Source: an uncultured Lachnospiraceae bacterium
GTDB lineage: Bacteria > Bacillota > Clostridia > Lachnospirales > Lachnospiraceae
Assembly: GCA_944376125.1 (NCBI GenBank)
Contig: CALWBQ010000039.1
Span: 1-64,000, forward strand
DNA: 64,000 nt
Direction of reading: 5' to 3'
This document shows positions 16,939 to 26,093 of the stretch, piece by piece. The number at the start of each line of letters is the position of its first letter. Position 1 is the first letter of the stretch. The notes under the pieces are model-generated. The model saw only the letters and a list, made by a program, of their open reading frames with translations. It had not been told where the DNA came from and ran no database searches. Position numbers and translations under genes: made by a program.

Positions 16939-18600
16939 TTAAAGTTTACGCATTTCCGTATGATCTTCCCCATCTACCTTCTGGATGGTCATAGACAGAG
17001 TATTCCACAACGGATTGGTGTATGGATAATCAGCCCGTTTGTGGAGGCCGCGGCTCTCCTTCCGATCTCTCGCAGAGATCAGGATCAGCCGTCCCAGAGC
17101 CAGAATATCAAATGCCTCCAGAGCTCTCATCAGCTCATGGGAGTTCGCACACTTGATTCGCTGGCGCGCAATGCGGTCCAACTCTTCCAGGTAATAAATA
17201 CCGCAGGAAAGAAGATTTTCAGAGCGCGGTGTTTCGATGCTAGCGTAGTCTCTCATAATATTCTGAACCGCATAATTCAGCTCTTCCCAGTAGGAGCCTG
17301 CTTCCCGGTCCATCAGGGAGCTGTAAAATTCCTGGGCCTCCTTGATCTCCGGAGCATCTGCAATCTCTGCAAAGCTGTCAACGCTCTTTACATACTCGGC
17401 GGCATTCTCACCTGCGATCCTTCCGGTGACGGCCGCACCGCTGACGCCGCAGAAGAAGTTGCCGCACTCGTCGCCTGCACTGTACAGTCCAGGCACATTG
17501 GTCTCACACTTTTCATTGATGCAGGTGCCGCTGTACTGGATGTGAGGCAGGTAGCGCCCCCACTCAATCATATCTTCTTCCAGGCTGATGCCCTGCTGAT
17601 CCATAGCATCCAGAAGAGAGCTGATTCCTTCACTGTAGAATCCTTCTTTCATGTGCTCCATGGTTTCCTTGGGATTCTCTGTGCAGTCCATGAAGATCGG
17701 CCCGGTTCCGTTTTTCTTGCTCAGATCAAATACTTCCTGGCAGATATCGGTCGTGATGTCCTGCTCGCCTGGCTCTGGTCTTCCAACGATTCCCACAGCC
17801 TTTCCATCGGCGTCGCAGCACGCTCCGATCCAGGTTCCCTTGCCGCCTCTTACAAAATAGCGCGGTCCGATATGTGCCCTGGGTTTATCAAAATTGACCA
17901 TGGTAGCGCCAATCTCATAGGAAGCCACACGGCCAGTTCCGGTTCCTGCCGGGCAGTTTGCCACATTGAACAGGCAGGACGGAGCAACTGCAGGATATAC
18001 CCTGGCCCCCGTTCCAGTCACGCTGATAATGCTCTTCGCCTCATACACTTTAATCTCCGGTTCAGGTTTGGAAATGTCGATAGCGATAGCGCCCACGACC
18101 CGGCCGTCCCTGGATATGTAGCGGGTAACGCTGGTACGGTTGTCTATGATAGCGCCGCGCTTGCGTGCCTCATTGGTCAGGCACTTCTTCTGATCGCGTC
18201 CGTCAATCTTTAAAAAGCATTTTGGATGTCCCGGCAGAGAATGGCCCTCAAATACATAGTCGTCTCCAAAGGGGCGCATATTGATTCCCCATTTTTCCCA
18301 GTCCTTTACAACCTCGAAGGTGCGCTCTACAAATACTCGCTGCACCTTAGGATCAGCGCCTTTGCACATGCCCTGCTCCAGCTCGTGCATATATGATTCC
18401 ACGCTCTCATGGTAGCCGGGAATGTAACAGCCAAAGTGGTCATTTCCGGTAGCGCCTCCGCCGCTGCGGCGGGTATCTGCTTTCTCAGCCACAATAACCT
18501 TGGCTCCTTTTTCAGCAGCCGCAATCGCTGCCATCAGTCCGGCGGTTCCGCCGCCGACAATCAGAACATCGCACTGTACAGGGGGATTCACCTTGATCAT
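16939..18600 (-). CDS. FAD-binding flavoprotein subunit, AprA/fumarate-reductase type
   Basis: A 553-residue soluble flavoprotein. The FAD-binding dinucleotide motif is at the start (VLIVGGGTAGLMAAIAAAEKG), followed by SGGGATGNDHFGCYIPG and the conserved late motif GLYSAGDECGNFFCGVSGAA before the flavin-capping region. Overall it is closer to the adenylylsulfate-reductase alpha branch than to membrane-bound FrdA. There is no signal peptide and no FMN-binding domain, so it is not the secreted reductase type. The start codon overlaps the ferredoxin stop by 4 nt (ATGA), which implies a two-subunit complex with that protein. The electron acceptor or donor substrate is unknown. Confidence 0.88.
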   Translation of the reverse strand: MIKVNPPVQCDVLIVGGGTAGLMAAIAAAEKGAKVIVAEKADTRRSGGGATGNDHFGCYIPGYHESVESYMHELEQGMCKGADPKVQRVFVERTFEVVKDWEKWGINMRPFGDDYVFEGHSLPGHPKCFLKIDGRDQKKCLTNEARKRGAIIDNRTSVTRYISRDGRVVGAIAIDISKPEPEIKVYEAKSIISVTGTGARVYPAVAPSCLFNVANCPAGTGTGRVASYEIGATMVNFDKPRAHIGPRYFVRGGKGTWIGACCDADGKAVGIVGRPEPGEQDITTDICQEVFDLSKKNGTGPIFMDCTENPKETMEHMKEGFYSEGISSLLDAMDQQGISLEEDMIEWGRYLPHIQYSGTCINEKCETNVPGLYSAGDECGNFFCGVSGAAVTGRIAGENAAEYVKSVDSFAEIADAPEIKEAQEFYSSLMDREAGSYWEELNYAVQNIMRDYASIETPRSENLLSCGIYYLEELDRIARQRIKCANSHELMRALEAFDILALGRLILISARDRKESRGLHKRADYPYTNPLWNTLSMTIQKVDGEDHTEMRKL

Positions 18601-18845
18601 TTCTTTGCACCTTCTTTCTTAATCATGCTCTTTGGTCTGCGGAGCAGCATCATCGGAAGCGGGTAGGTCATAGAAATTGCTCCTACAGGACAGTCGATTT
18701 CACATGCACGGCAATGCCAGCACTCATTGGGGTACAGAACCTCAGGCTTCTGTCCCTTGATCACTGGTCCATAGACATCCAATGGACAGATCTGAGCGCA
18801 GGTCGTACACCCGATACATTTCTTTTTGTCAATTACAGGCGGCAT
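18597..18845 (-). CDS. 2x[4Fe-4S] ferredoxin, AprB-like partner of the flavoprotein
   Basis: An 82-residue ferredoxin with two four-cysteine clusters: CIGCTTCAQICP near residues 10-21 and CWHCRACEIDCP near 43-54. This is the small beta-like subunit expected to shuttle electrons to or from the flavoprotein that overlaps its stop codon by 4 nt. The C-terminus is short and basic (RRPKSMIKKEGAKK), much shorter than in true AprB, so sulfate-pathway function should not be assumed. It lies 31 nt after the permease gene. Confidence 0.93.
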   Translation of the reverse strand: MPPVIDKKKCIGCTTCAQICPLDVYGPVIKGQKPEVLYPNECWHCRACEIDCPVGAISMTYPLPMMLLRRPKSMIKKEGAKK

Positions 18846-18876
18846 AATAACACTCCCTTCTTAAAATGAATTTTTA

Positions 18877-20340
18877 TTACAGACCGAAAATTCCGGCTAT
18901 TACTGAGATGATAAGCCATGCCAGCACACAGGTAATCGGGCCGATTTTCCAGAGATATTTTTGTCCGATCCACTCATTTCCGTTGATCAGTGCTGCTGTA
19001 GAAGAACCGCTGGGGAACAAAACTGCAATGTGAACGCACATAATTACGGCGGCCACAGCTCCAATCGGGTTCATGCCTGCGCTCTGAACACCTGCGTACA
19101 CAGCGCCCATCAGGATCATTCCCACAGGGCCGTTCATCATCACGTTGGTGACGATCGTTCCCATCAGGCCGACGATCAGGAGGAATACAAACGGTGACGT
19201 ATTCGTTGCAAGGGGGCCAATAATGGATTCCAGCGCTGCCGGGAATCCGCTGGCATCATTGCTCATTACGTTGGCTACCGGGATAGCTGCTGCTAAAAGC
19301 AGGATGGAATTCCATTCCACTTTGCCAACCATCTTTTTGAAATCAATGATCGGCTCTCCGTCAATATGAACCAGGCACATTACCATGACCAGGAAGATGC
19401 AGATACCGATGCTTCCCATCTTATTTAAAATCACGATCGGAAGGAATGTGGAACTCGGGAAAAATCCCGGAAGCAGCATCATTACCATCAGAAGAACCAG
19501 GAAAAGCAGAACGACTTTCTGAACCTTATTCATCTTAATGCCCTCGTCACCCATAAGGGCTTTGGCGTCCAGATTTTTCAAGCTCTCCATGTCCGGCTTA
19601 AAGATCAGTTTGGCAACGGCCAGATATGCAATGGCACTTAAAACGATGGCAATAATCACAATCAGCATATACGGGGCAAGGTCAATCGGATGGCCTGCCA
19701 GCCCCTCGTACACGCCCATCACCAGCAGCGGGATGGATTTGAAAGGTATGATACAGTCACCCATCTGTGCAATAAAGGCAGTTCCGAAGATCAAAATCAT
19801 GGGATAGCTGTCACCTTTTTTGAAGCCGCACTGTTCGCAGATGACATAAGCCAGGCTCCAGCCGATGACAATAGTAGGAGTAGCACTGGTAACGCCCCCT
19901 AAGAATGCCATGACCATCAAAAATACAAAGCTGAATACCCACGGTCTTCCCAGCACGATCTTGCGGGTGATGCTCCAGACTGCGATAATTCTGGACAGTC
20001 CGTAATAAGCGAAGGTTCCGCAGAATATAAAGATAAAGAACATCAGCATCACGTTGGTATCCCCGAAGCTGGATTTGATCACCTCACCTGAAGACATATA
20101 GCCTGTCTGGATCAGCGCAATCAGCCCTGCCAGGCTTGGCCAGGGGATCGATACGAAAATCCACCCGTATACCATGCCCAGAAAAATTCCTAAAATCTGC
20201 ATTCCCAACTGTGTGATCGGTCCAATAGGAGGCAGATAGCCAAAACCGAACATTAAAATCAGGCTGATGGCAGAATTCACACAATACTTTACACTCACGC
20301 CGCTCTTACTTTTTTCTGCTGTTGTTATATTAGCAGGCAT
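18877..20340 (-). CDS. SLC13/DASS-type anion permease
   Basis: A 487-residue integral membrane protein with about 12 hydrophobic segments, resembling SLC13/DASS and related anion:Na+ symporters. Visible elements are GTAFIAQMGDCIIPFKSIP and AAAIPVANVMSNDASGF in re-entrant-loop-like positions, and a near-C-terminal VLFPSGSSTAALINGNEWIG. Likely cargo is a di- or tricarboxylate, sulfonate or similar anion (inference). The start at 20340 (MPANIT) is fixed by AGGAGG ten nt upstream. It is the first gene of the operon, so uptake of the pathway substrate is the natural role. Confidence 0.82.
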   Translation of the reverse strand: MPANITTAEKSKSGVSVKYCVNSAISLILMFGFGYLPPIGPITQLGMQILGIFLGMVYGWIFVSIPWPSLAGLIALIQTGYMSSGEVIKSSFGDTNVMLMFFIFIFCGTFAYYGLSRIIAVWSITRKIVLGRPWVFSFVFLMVMAFLGGVTSATPTIVIGWSLAYVICEQCGFKKGDSYPMILIFGTAFIAQMGDCIIPFKSIPLLVMGVYEGLAGHPIDLAPYMLIVIIAIVLSAIAYLAVAKLIFKPDMESLKNLDAKALMGDEGIKMNKVQKVVLLFLVLLMVMMLLPGFFPSSTFLPIVILNKMGSIGICIFLVMVMCLVHIDGEPIIDFKKMVGKVEWNSILLLAAAIPVANVMSNDASGFPAALESIIGPLATNTSPFVFLLIVGLMGTIVTNVMMNGPVGMILMGAVYAGVQSAGMNPIGAVAAVIMCVHIAVLFPSGSSTAALINGNEWIGQKYLWKIGPITCVLAWLIISVIAGIFGL

Positions 20341-20378
20341 TTTACTCATCCTCCTTTGTGTTGAGCATTTATGATCCA

Positions 20379-20407
20379 ACTAGTCATGCGGCCGCGATCT
20401 GACTAAT
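20379..20407 (-). promoter_or_regulatory. Inverted repeat upstream of the permease operon
   Basis: ACTAGTCA and TGACTAAT form arms matching at seven of eight positions across a 13-nt spacer, about 40-67 nt upstream of the permease start. It is a candidate operator. The spacer contains a NotI-like GCGGCCGC, which is out of character for this AT-rich gap. Confidence 0.4.
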
Positions 20408-20631
20408 TTTCATACCTTTTTCTTTATTAAAATTTTAACATGCTGCAAAATGATTTGAAAGAATTGAAAATCGATAGGGCTCCATCGGAAAAATAGATAG
20501 CACATCTCCATATTTTTTTGATGTTTTTCAGCATATCTTACAAGTTTTTCCAAATATTCAGGAAAATATTTTTTGAGTTTCTCTGTAAACCAATAATTCC
20601 TGAATTGTATCTCAAGAACGCAAAGTAGAAC
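20408..20631. other. Divergent intergenic region, AT-rich, no gene seen
   Basis: About 220 nt between the permease operon and the CDF gene. On the minus strand TTTCAA, 17 nt, TAAAAT is a weak promoter candidate for the operon. I see no coding frame with a start and ribosome site, and no RNA motif I recognise. Confidence 0.5.
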
Positions 20632-20660
20632 TTGTTTTTTTAACAGATACGTATTAGAAT
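20632..20660 (+). promoter_or_regulatory. Promoter of the CDF transporter gene
   Basis: TTGTTT (20632-20637), 17-nt spacer, TAGAAT (20655-20660), about 55 nt before the start codon. Confidence 0.55.
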
Positions 20661-20716
20661 AGTGAAATATTAAATCTCAAACAGTATAACGATATTCATA
20701 TTTAGGAGGTCTTTCC

Positions 20717-21889
20717 ATGATCACATTTTTAGCCCGGCATTTCATACGAGGATATGATCAGCCTGATTCCCCGGATGTGAGAAAGGCTTACGGAACCCTG
20801 TGCGGAGCAGTTGGGATCTTTCTAAACCTTCTCCTGTTCGCAGGAAAATTTTTTGCTGGCCTGCTCAGCAATTCCATTGCCATTACAGCCGATGCCTTCA
20901 ACAACCTCTCCGACGCTGGTTCTTCGGTTGTCACCCTTATCGGTTTTCAGTTGGCCGGTCAGAAGCCGGATCTGGAACACCCCTTTGGCCACGGCCGCAT
21001 CGAATATCTGTCTGGTCTGGCCGTCTCAGTGGCGATTCTAGTTATGGCCGTTGAATTAATTCAGTCTTCCTTCAGCAAAATCCTCCATCCAGAGGCCGTT
21101 GATTTCCAGGTGCTGACTGCAGCGATCCTGGCTGCTTCTATCGGAGTCAAGCTGTATATGGCTTATTATAACCGATCCACTGGGAATCGTATTCATTCTG
21201 CAGCCATGAAGGCAACGGCAACAGACAGTCTCAGTGATGCTCTCGCTACATCTGTCGTTTTCGCCACTTCCCTTATCGGGAAGTTTACTCCCCTGAACAT
21301 AGATGGCTGGTGCGGCCTGATCGTGGGATTTTTTATCCTATACGCAGGCTTTTCCGCTGCCAAGGACACTCTTAATCCTCTCCTTGGCCAGGCTCCAGAT
21401 CCAGAATTTATCCAGAGCATCCGCCAGATCACCCTTGCCCACCCGGAAATCCTCAGCATTCACGATCTTCTGGTTCACGACTACGGGCCAGGGCGGAAGA
21501 TCATTTCCCTCCACTGCGAGGTTCCGGCATCCGGCAATATTTTAGAGCTCCACGACGCCATCGACAATATTGAGAGGGAGCTGTCTGAAAAACTCCACTG
21601 TGAGGCCGTGATCCACATGGATCCCGTGCAGAATGAGGATCCCGAGACGATCCGCCTAAAGAGCCGAGTTCTGGAGATTATCCGGTCCATTGATCCTGTT
21701 ATCTCCATGCATGATTTCCGCATCGTCAAGGGGCCGACACACTCCAACCTGATCTTTGATATTGTCATCCCTATGAAGTTTTCTATGACCCCGGAGGAAC
21801 TGACCCAAGCCATCGATCAGGCCGTCAAAAAAATCAGCCCCGATTACTACACTGTCATCAATGTAGACCGGGACTATACGGAAGCCTGA
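20717..21889 (+). CDS. Cation diffusion facilitator (CDF) family metal exporter
   Basis: A 390-residue membrane protein with six membrane segments (residues about 30-220) and a long cytoplasmic C-terminal domain. CDF hallmarks are the metal site ADAFNNLSDAGSS in helix II and HPFGHGRIEYLSGL in the following loop. The C-terminal region (from about 225) is longer than the usual single ferredoxin-like domain and looks like two such halves. CDF proteins export Zn, Fe, Mn or Co in exchange for protons; which metal cannot be told. AGGAGG stands eight nt before the ATG. It is monocistronic, with its own promoter and terminator. Confidence 0.93.
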   Translation: MITFLARHFIRGYDQPDSPDVRKAYGTLCGAVGIFLNLLLFAGKFFAGLLSNSIAITADAFNNLSDAGSSVVTLIGFQLAGQKPDLEHPFGHGRIEYLSGLAVSVAILVMAVELIQSSFSKILHPEAVDFQVLTAAILAASIGVKLYMAYYNRSTGNRIHSAAMKATATDSLSDALATSVVFATSLIGKFTPLNIDGWCGLIVGFFILYAGFSAAKDTLNPLLGQAPDPEFIQSIRQITLAHPEILSIHDLLVHDYGPGRKIISLHCEVPASGNILELHDAIDNIERELSEKLHCEAVIHMDPVQNEDPETIRLKSRVLEIIRSIDPVISMHDFRIVKGPTHSNLIFDIVIPMKFSMTPEELTQAIDQAVKKISPDYYTVINVDRDYTEA

Positions 21890-21925
21890 GTTTTGTCCTT
21901 TTCCGGGCACTTCTTTCCCTATGAG

Positions 21926-21972
21926 AAAAAGCCGGAGCCCTATCTGTATTTAGATAGGACTTCGGCTTTTCT
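21926..21972. terminator. Bidirectional terminator between CDF and purL
   Basis: A 19-bp nearly perfect stem (AAAAGCCGGAGCCCTATCT and its complement) with a 6-nt loop and A/T flanks on both sides, between convergent genes. Confidence 0.85.
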
Positions 21973-22032
21973 ATTCCTTAAGGAAACCTCTTGTCTTCTG
22001 TCTTGGCGGATCGAACTGGGATAAACGGCCTG

Positions 22033-25000
22033 CTACAGGAAATATTTCACTCCGCTCTCAAAGATTTTCATATCCTGCTGGCCGTAAATATTCATTGCCA
22101 CCCTGTCGCCCCGGCGCTCTGAATGGGCCATCTTGCCCAGGATTCTGCCGTCAGGGCTGGTGATTCCTTCAATCGCCATATAGGAGCCGTTGGGGTTCCA
22201 TGCCTCATCCATGGTCGGTCTCCCGTCTCCGTCCACATACTGAGTCGCCACCTGGCCATTTTTAAACAGCCTGTCCAGCCATTCTCTGCTGGCCACGAAG
22301 CGCCCTTCCCCGTGGGAAGCGGGGTTGCAGTAAATGCCGCCCAGCTCAGCTCCAGAAAGCCAGGGGGACTTACTGCTCACAACCTTGGTGTAAACCATCT
22401 TGGAAACGTGGCGTCCGATGGTGTTCATAGCCAGCGTCGGGGAATCCTGCCTCTGCTCACAGATAGTCCCCTCCGGAACCAGCCCCAGCTTGATCAGAGC
22501 CTGGAACCCGTTGCAGATACCCAGCATCAGACCATCCCTCTCATTTAAGAGCTTTTCAATTTCCTCTTTCATGGCCTCATTGCGGAATACTGCTGCAAAA
22601 AATTTTGCGGAGCCCTCCGGCTCATCACCTGCAGAGAAACCGCCGGGGAACATAACAATCTGAGCTCTGGCGATCTCTTTCCTGTATTCTTCCACAGAAT
22701 CCCGGATATCCTCCGCGCTCAGGTTGCGGAATACCTTTGCAGTGACCTGGGCTCCGGCCCGCTCAAAGGCCGCCGTGCTGTCATACTCGCAGTTTGTTCC
22801 AGGGAATACGGGGATAAATACCCTGGGCTGCCCGATCTTGTGACTGCATACATAGACGGTCTCTGCCTGGTATGGCTCGTCTGGAACCGGCGTCTGCTCC
22901 ACTCCGGACTCTGTAGGGAACACATTTTCCAGGGTCTTTGTCCAGGACTGGAGGGCCTCCTCCATCGGGATCACCGCGCTGCCGTACTCCAACATTCCCC
23001 GGTCTGTCACCTCACCGATGACTGTATAGCGGATAGAGAGCTCTCCCACTTTTCCATCCGGCACTTCCAGCACCAAATTTCCCCAGCCAGGGGCGAAAAA
23101 GTCTCTCGGATCCAGATTGTGTTCCATTTTAATGCCTAATTTATTTCCAAAGGCCATCTTGCTGACCGCCTCTGCGATTCCATTGCCTTCAACGGCATAA
23201 GCAGAAATAATCTTTCCGGCCTTCATATCTTCAGACAATTTCTGATAGCCATCCATAATCTGGCTGTAATCCGGCAGATCGTAAGAATCCTTATCAATCG
23301 TAAAGAGAACCAGCTTGCTTCCGGGCTTTTTCAGCTCAGGCGTGATAATATCCTTTCCATTCGCCACATCCACAGCAAAGGAAACTAAGGTGGGCGGAAC
23401 ATTGATCTCCCCATGCTCCTCATCGTTAAAGGTTCCGGACATACTGTCCTTTCCGCCGATAGAAGGAAGCCCAAAGCCCATCTGAGCGCTGTAAGCTCCC
23501 AGAAGAGCTGCAAAAGGCTGGCTCCATCGGGTCGGATCCTCCGTCATTCTCTGAAAATACTCCTGGAATGTGAACCGGATCTTTCTGTAGTCCCCACCTG
23601 CTGCCACAATCTTTGCCACAGAGGAAAGAACCGCATAGACAGCTCCGTGGTAGGGGCTCCAGCTTGACAGATAGGGGTCAAAGCCATAGGCCATCATCGT
23701 CACCGTATCGCAGTGTCCCTTTAAGACCGGCAGCTTGGCTACCATAGCCTGGGTTTCGGTTAACTGGTACTTTCCGCCATAAGGCATAAAGACCGATCCT
23801 GCGCCGATGGAGCCGTCAAACATTTCCACCAGGCCCTTCTGAGAGCACACATTTAAAGATGACAGAAGGTTCAGCCATTCCTGCCTCACATCCCCCACTT
23901 CCCGGCGGATGAAGGGGCTGCCCTCCCGGTTGGGAGCCAGCAGAGTCACATCCGCTTCCTGGTGCGCCCCGTTGGTGTCCAAAAAAGCTCTGCTGATATT
24001 TACGATAGTCTTGCCTCTCCAATTCAGCACCAATCTGGGGCTCTCCGTGACCACAGCCACTGTAACTGCCTCCAGGTTCTCTTCAGCCGCGTATGCCAGG
24101 AACTGATCCACATCAGAGGGAGCTACCACAACCGCCATTCTCTCCTGGGACTCTGAGATGGCCAGCTCTGTTCCATCCAAACCTGCATATTTCTTCGGAA
24201 CTTTGTCCAGATCCACCTCAAGACCTGCTGCCAGCTCCCCGATAGCAACCGATACGCCGCCGGCGCCAAAATCATTGCATTTTTTAATAAGACGGCTAAC
24301 CTCCGGGCGGCGGAACATTCTCTGGATCTTCCGCTCAGTAGGCGGATTTCCCTTCTGCACCTCAGCGCCGCAGACCTCAATGGATGCCTCCGTGTGAACC
24401 TTGGAAGAGCCAGTGGCTCCCCCGATCCCATCGCGGCCGGTACGGCCTCCCAGCAGGATGATGATATCTCCAGGATCCGAAGTCTCCCGAATAACCGCCT
24501 TCCTGGGAGCTGCTCCCATGACAGCACCGATCTCCATTCTCTTAGCGGCATAGCCCGGATGGTAAATTTCTTTCACATAGCCCGTAGCTAGCCCGATCTG
24601 ATTTCCGTAGGAGCTGTAGCCGTGAGCCGCCTCTGTGACGATCTTTCTCTGAGGCAGCTTGCCTTTCATCGTCTCCTCCAGAGGTCTGGTGGGGTCAGCC
24701 GCACCTGTCACCCTCATTGCCTGATATACATAAGTTCGCCCGGACAGCGGATCTCTGATAGCTCCTCCCAGGCAGGTAGCCGCGCCTCCGAAAGGCTCAA
24801 TCTCTGTGGGATGGTTGTGAGTCTCATTTTTGAAATTTACCAGCCACTCTTCGGTCTTGCCGTCGATCTCCACCGGAACCACAATCGAGCAGGCATTAAT
24901 CTCATCAGACTCTTCCTGATCCTTTAGCTTGCCCTCGGCTTTCAATTTCTTCATAGCAATGAGGGCCAGATCCATCAGGCAGACAAATTTATCATCCCTG

Positions 25001-25797
25001 CCCTTGTAGAGTTCCTCCCGATCTTTTAAATACTGATGATAGGTCTCCTCGATAGGTTTTCTGTAATCGCCGTCGGTAAATGTCACATTCTTCAATTCAG
25101 TAGAAAAAGTAGTATGCCGGCAATGATCGGACCAGTAGGTGTCCAGAACGCGGATCTCTGTCACGGACGGATCCCGCTTTTCTTCATTTTTAAAGTAATT
25201 CTGGATATGGAGGAAATCTTTAAAGGTCATAGCCAGATTTAAAGAACCATACAGGTTCTTCAGCTCGTCCTCCCCCATAGCGCAGAAGCCGTCAAAAATC
25301 GCCACATCTGCCGGGCTGTCAAACACTGTCACCAAAGTCTCCGGCTTTTTCTCATCCGCCTCTCTGGAGTCCACGGGGTTGATGCAGAAATTCTTGATCT
25401 TTTTCACCTGTTCCTCCGTCAGATCACCGGAAATCACATAGGTGGTCGCAGACCGAATCACCGGCTCTTCCGTCTCATCCAGCAGTTTGACGCACTGCTC
25501 TGCAGAATCGGCTCTCTGGTCAAACTGTCCAGGGAGATATTCCACAGAAAAGCAGACATCCCCCTCCTTCATAGGAAACGTTTCTTCATATAAAAAGTCT
25601 ACAGGCGGTTCTGAAAAGATTGTCCCCAGAGCAGCCTGGTAAGTCTTATCTGTCAAATTTTCAATGTCGTAGCGGATCAGCACCCGAACATCAGAAACCG
25701 TCCCGATCCCCAGATAGTTTCCGATCTCCTCACGCAGTTCCTTTGCCTTTACAGCAAAATCCGGTTTCTTCTCAGCAAAAACCCGTTTTACGCTCAT
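22033..25797 (-). CDS. purL: Phosphoribosylformylglycinamidine synthase, single-chain
   Basis: A 1254-residue FGAM synthase catalysing the fourth step of de novo purine synthesis (FGAR + ATP + glutamine to FGAM). It is the large single-chain form found in Proteobacteria, eukaryotes and many Clostridia, not the PurSQL complex. Visible parts are a PurS-like N-terminus, NETHNHPTEIEPFGGAATCLGG (part of the first AIRS-type domain), the second AIRS half with GIGGKDSMSGTF, and a C-terminal class I glutamine amidotransferase with FPGGFSAGDEP and the nucleophile in LGICNGFQAL. It stands alone with its own promoter. Confidence 0.97.
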   Translation of the reverse strand: MSVKRVFAEKKPDFAVKAKELREEIGNYLGIGTVSDVRVLIRYDIENLTDKTYQAALGTIFSEPPVDFLYEETFPMKEGDVCFSVEYLPGQFDQRADSAEQCVKLLDETEEPVIRSATTYVISGDLTEEQVKKIKNFCINPVDSREADEKKPETLVTVFDSPADVAIFDGFCAMGEDELKNLYGSLNLAMTFKDFLHIQNYFKNEEKRDPSVTEIRVLDTYWSDHCRHTTFSTELKNVTFTDGDYRKPIEETYHQYLKDREELYKGRDDKFVCLMDLALIAMKKLKAEGKLKDQEESDEINACSIVVPVEIDGKTEEWLVNFKNETHNHPTEIEPFGGAATCLGGAIRDPLSGRTYVYQAMRVTGAADPTRPLEETMKGKLPQRKIVTEAAHGYSSYGNQIGLATGYVKEIYHPGYAAKRMEIGAVMGAAPRKAVIRETSDPGDIIILLGGRTGRDGIGGATGSSKVHTEASIEVCGAEVQKGNPPTERKIQRMFRRPEVSRLIKKCNDFGAGGVSVAIGELAAGLEVDLDKVPKKYAGLDGTELAISESQERMAVVVAPSDVDQFLAYAAEENLEAVTVAVVTESPRLVLNWRGKTIVNISRAFLDTNGAHQEADVTLLAPNREGSPFIRREVGDVRQEWLNLLSSLNVCSQKGLVEMFDGSIGAGSVFMPYGGKYQLTETQAMVAKLPVLKGHCDTVTMMAYGFDPYLSSWSPYHGAVYAVLSSVAKIVAAGGDYRKIRFTFQEYFQRMTEDPTRWSQPFAALLGAYSAQMGFGLPSIGGKDSMSGTFNDEEHGEINVPPTLVSFAVDVANGKDIITPELKKPGSKLVLFTIDKDSYDLPDYSQIMDGYQKLSEDMKAGKIISAYAVEGNGIAEAVSKMAFGNKLGIKMEHNLDPRDFFAPGWGNLVLEVPDGKVGELSIRYTVIGEVTDRGMLEYGSAVIPMEEALQSWTKTLENVFPTESGVEQTPVPDEPYQAETVYVCSHKIGQPRVFIPVFPGTNCEYDSTAAFERAGAQVTAKVFRNLSAEDIRDSVEEYRKEIARAQIVMFPGGFSAGDEPEGSAKFFAAVFRNEAMKEEIEKLLNERDGLMLGICNGFQALIKLGLVPEGTICEQRQDSPTLAMNTIGRHVSKMVYTKVVSSKSPWLSGAELGGIYCNPASHGEGRFVASREWLDRLFKNGQVATQYVDGDGRPTMDEAWNPNGSYMAIEGITSPDGRILGKMAHSERRGDRVAMNIYGQQDMKIFESGVKYFL

Positions 25798-25887
25798 TCC
25801 TCATCCTCCTGTCTCAATGACAAACCTTGGTTGCCTGTGCACAGCCAAACAATACTAGCCTCCATGTCTGCACAGCTCTCTCGTATT

Positions 25888-25916
25888 ATCATACCACAGG
25901 TCATAATAATAAGTAA
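25888..25916 (-). promoter_or_regulatory. Promoter of purL
   Basis: On the minus strand TTACTT (25911-25916), 17-nt spacer, TATGAT (25888-25893). The roughly 80-nt leader contains two copies of GGCTGTGCA-like sequence but no purine riboswitch core that I could recognise. The rest of the gap up to 26038 holds no gene. Confidence 0.55.
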
Positions 25917-26037
25917 AATTAATATAGCTTATGCTTTACATTATCTATATTAATATATCTAACATGCAGTCAGGGCTGTTTTCCCATTTCATTAAACTTT
26001 TCTCAAAACTCGAATCTCCTTCCCAGATTACAGGGAA

Positions 26038-26073
26038 CAAAAAGGCAGCAGACCTCTCAAGATCTGCTGCTTT
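26038..26073 (-). terminator. Terminator of the first PFK gene
   Basis: AAAGGCAGCAGA pairs with TCTGCTGCTTT around a 10-nt loop; on the minus strand CTTTTTG follows. Confidence 0.8.
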
Positions 26074-26093
26074 ACATTGCTCTAACGTTTCCC

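Noticed and set aside
16924..18213. Long open frame (about 430 codons) on the plus strand opposite the flavoprotein
   Set aside because: It is the complement of a clearly recognised flavoprotein gene, has no ribosome site and low-quality composition; a shadow frame.
16939..18845. Dissimilatory sulfate reduction (AprAB)
   Set aside because: The flavoprotein and ferredoxin resemble AprA/AprB, but the ferredoxin lacks the AprB tail and no sat or dsr genes are nearby.
20371..20400. ACTAGT and GCGGCCGC close together, like a cloning-vector polylinker
   Set aside because: Only two restriction-site words, with no other vector sequence around and continuous native genes on both sides; coincidence in a candidate operator.
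25798..25887. Possible purine riboswitch in the purL leader
   Set aside because: The leader is too short for the three-way junction and I could not find the conserved core; only a GGCTGTGCA repeat is present.
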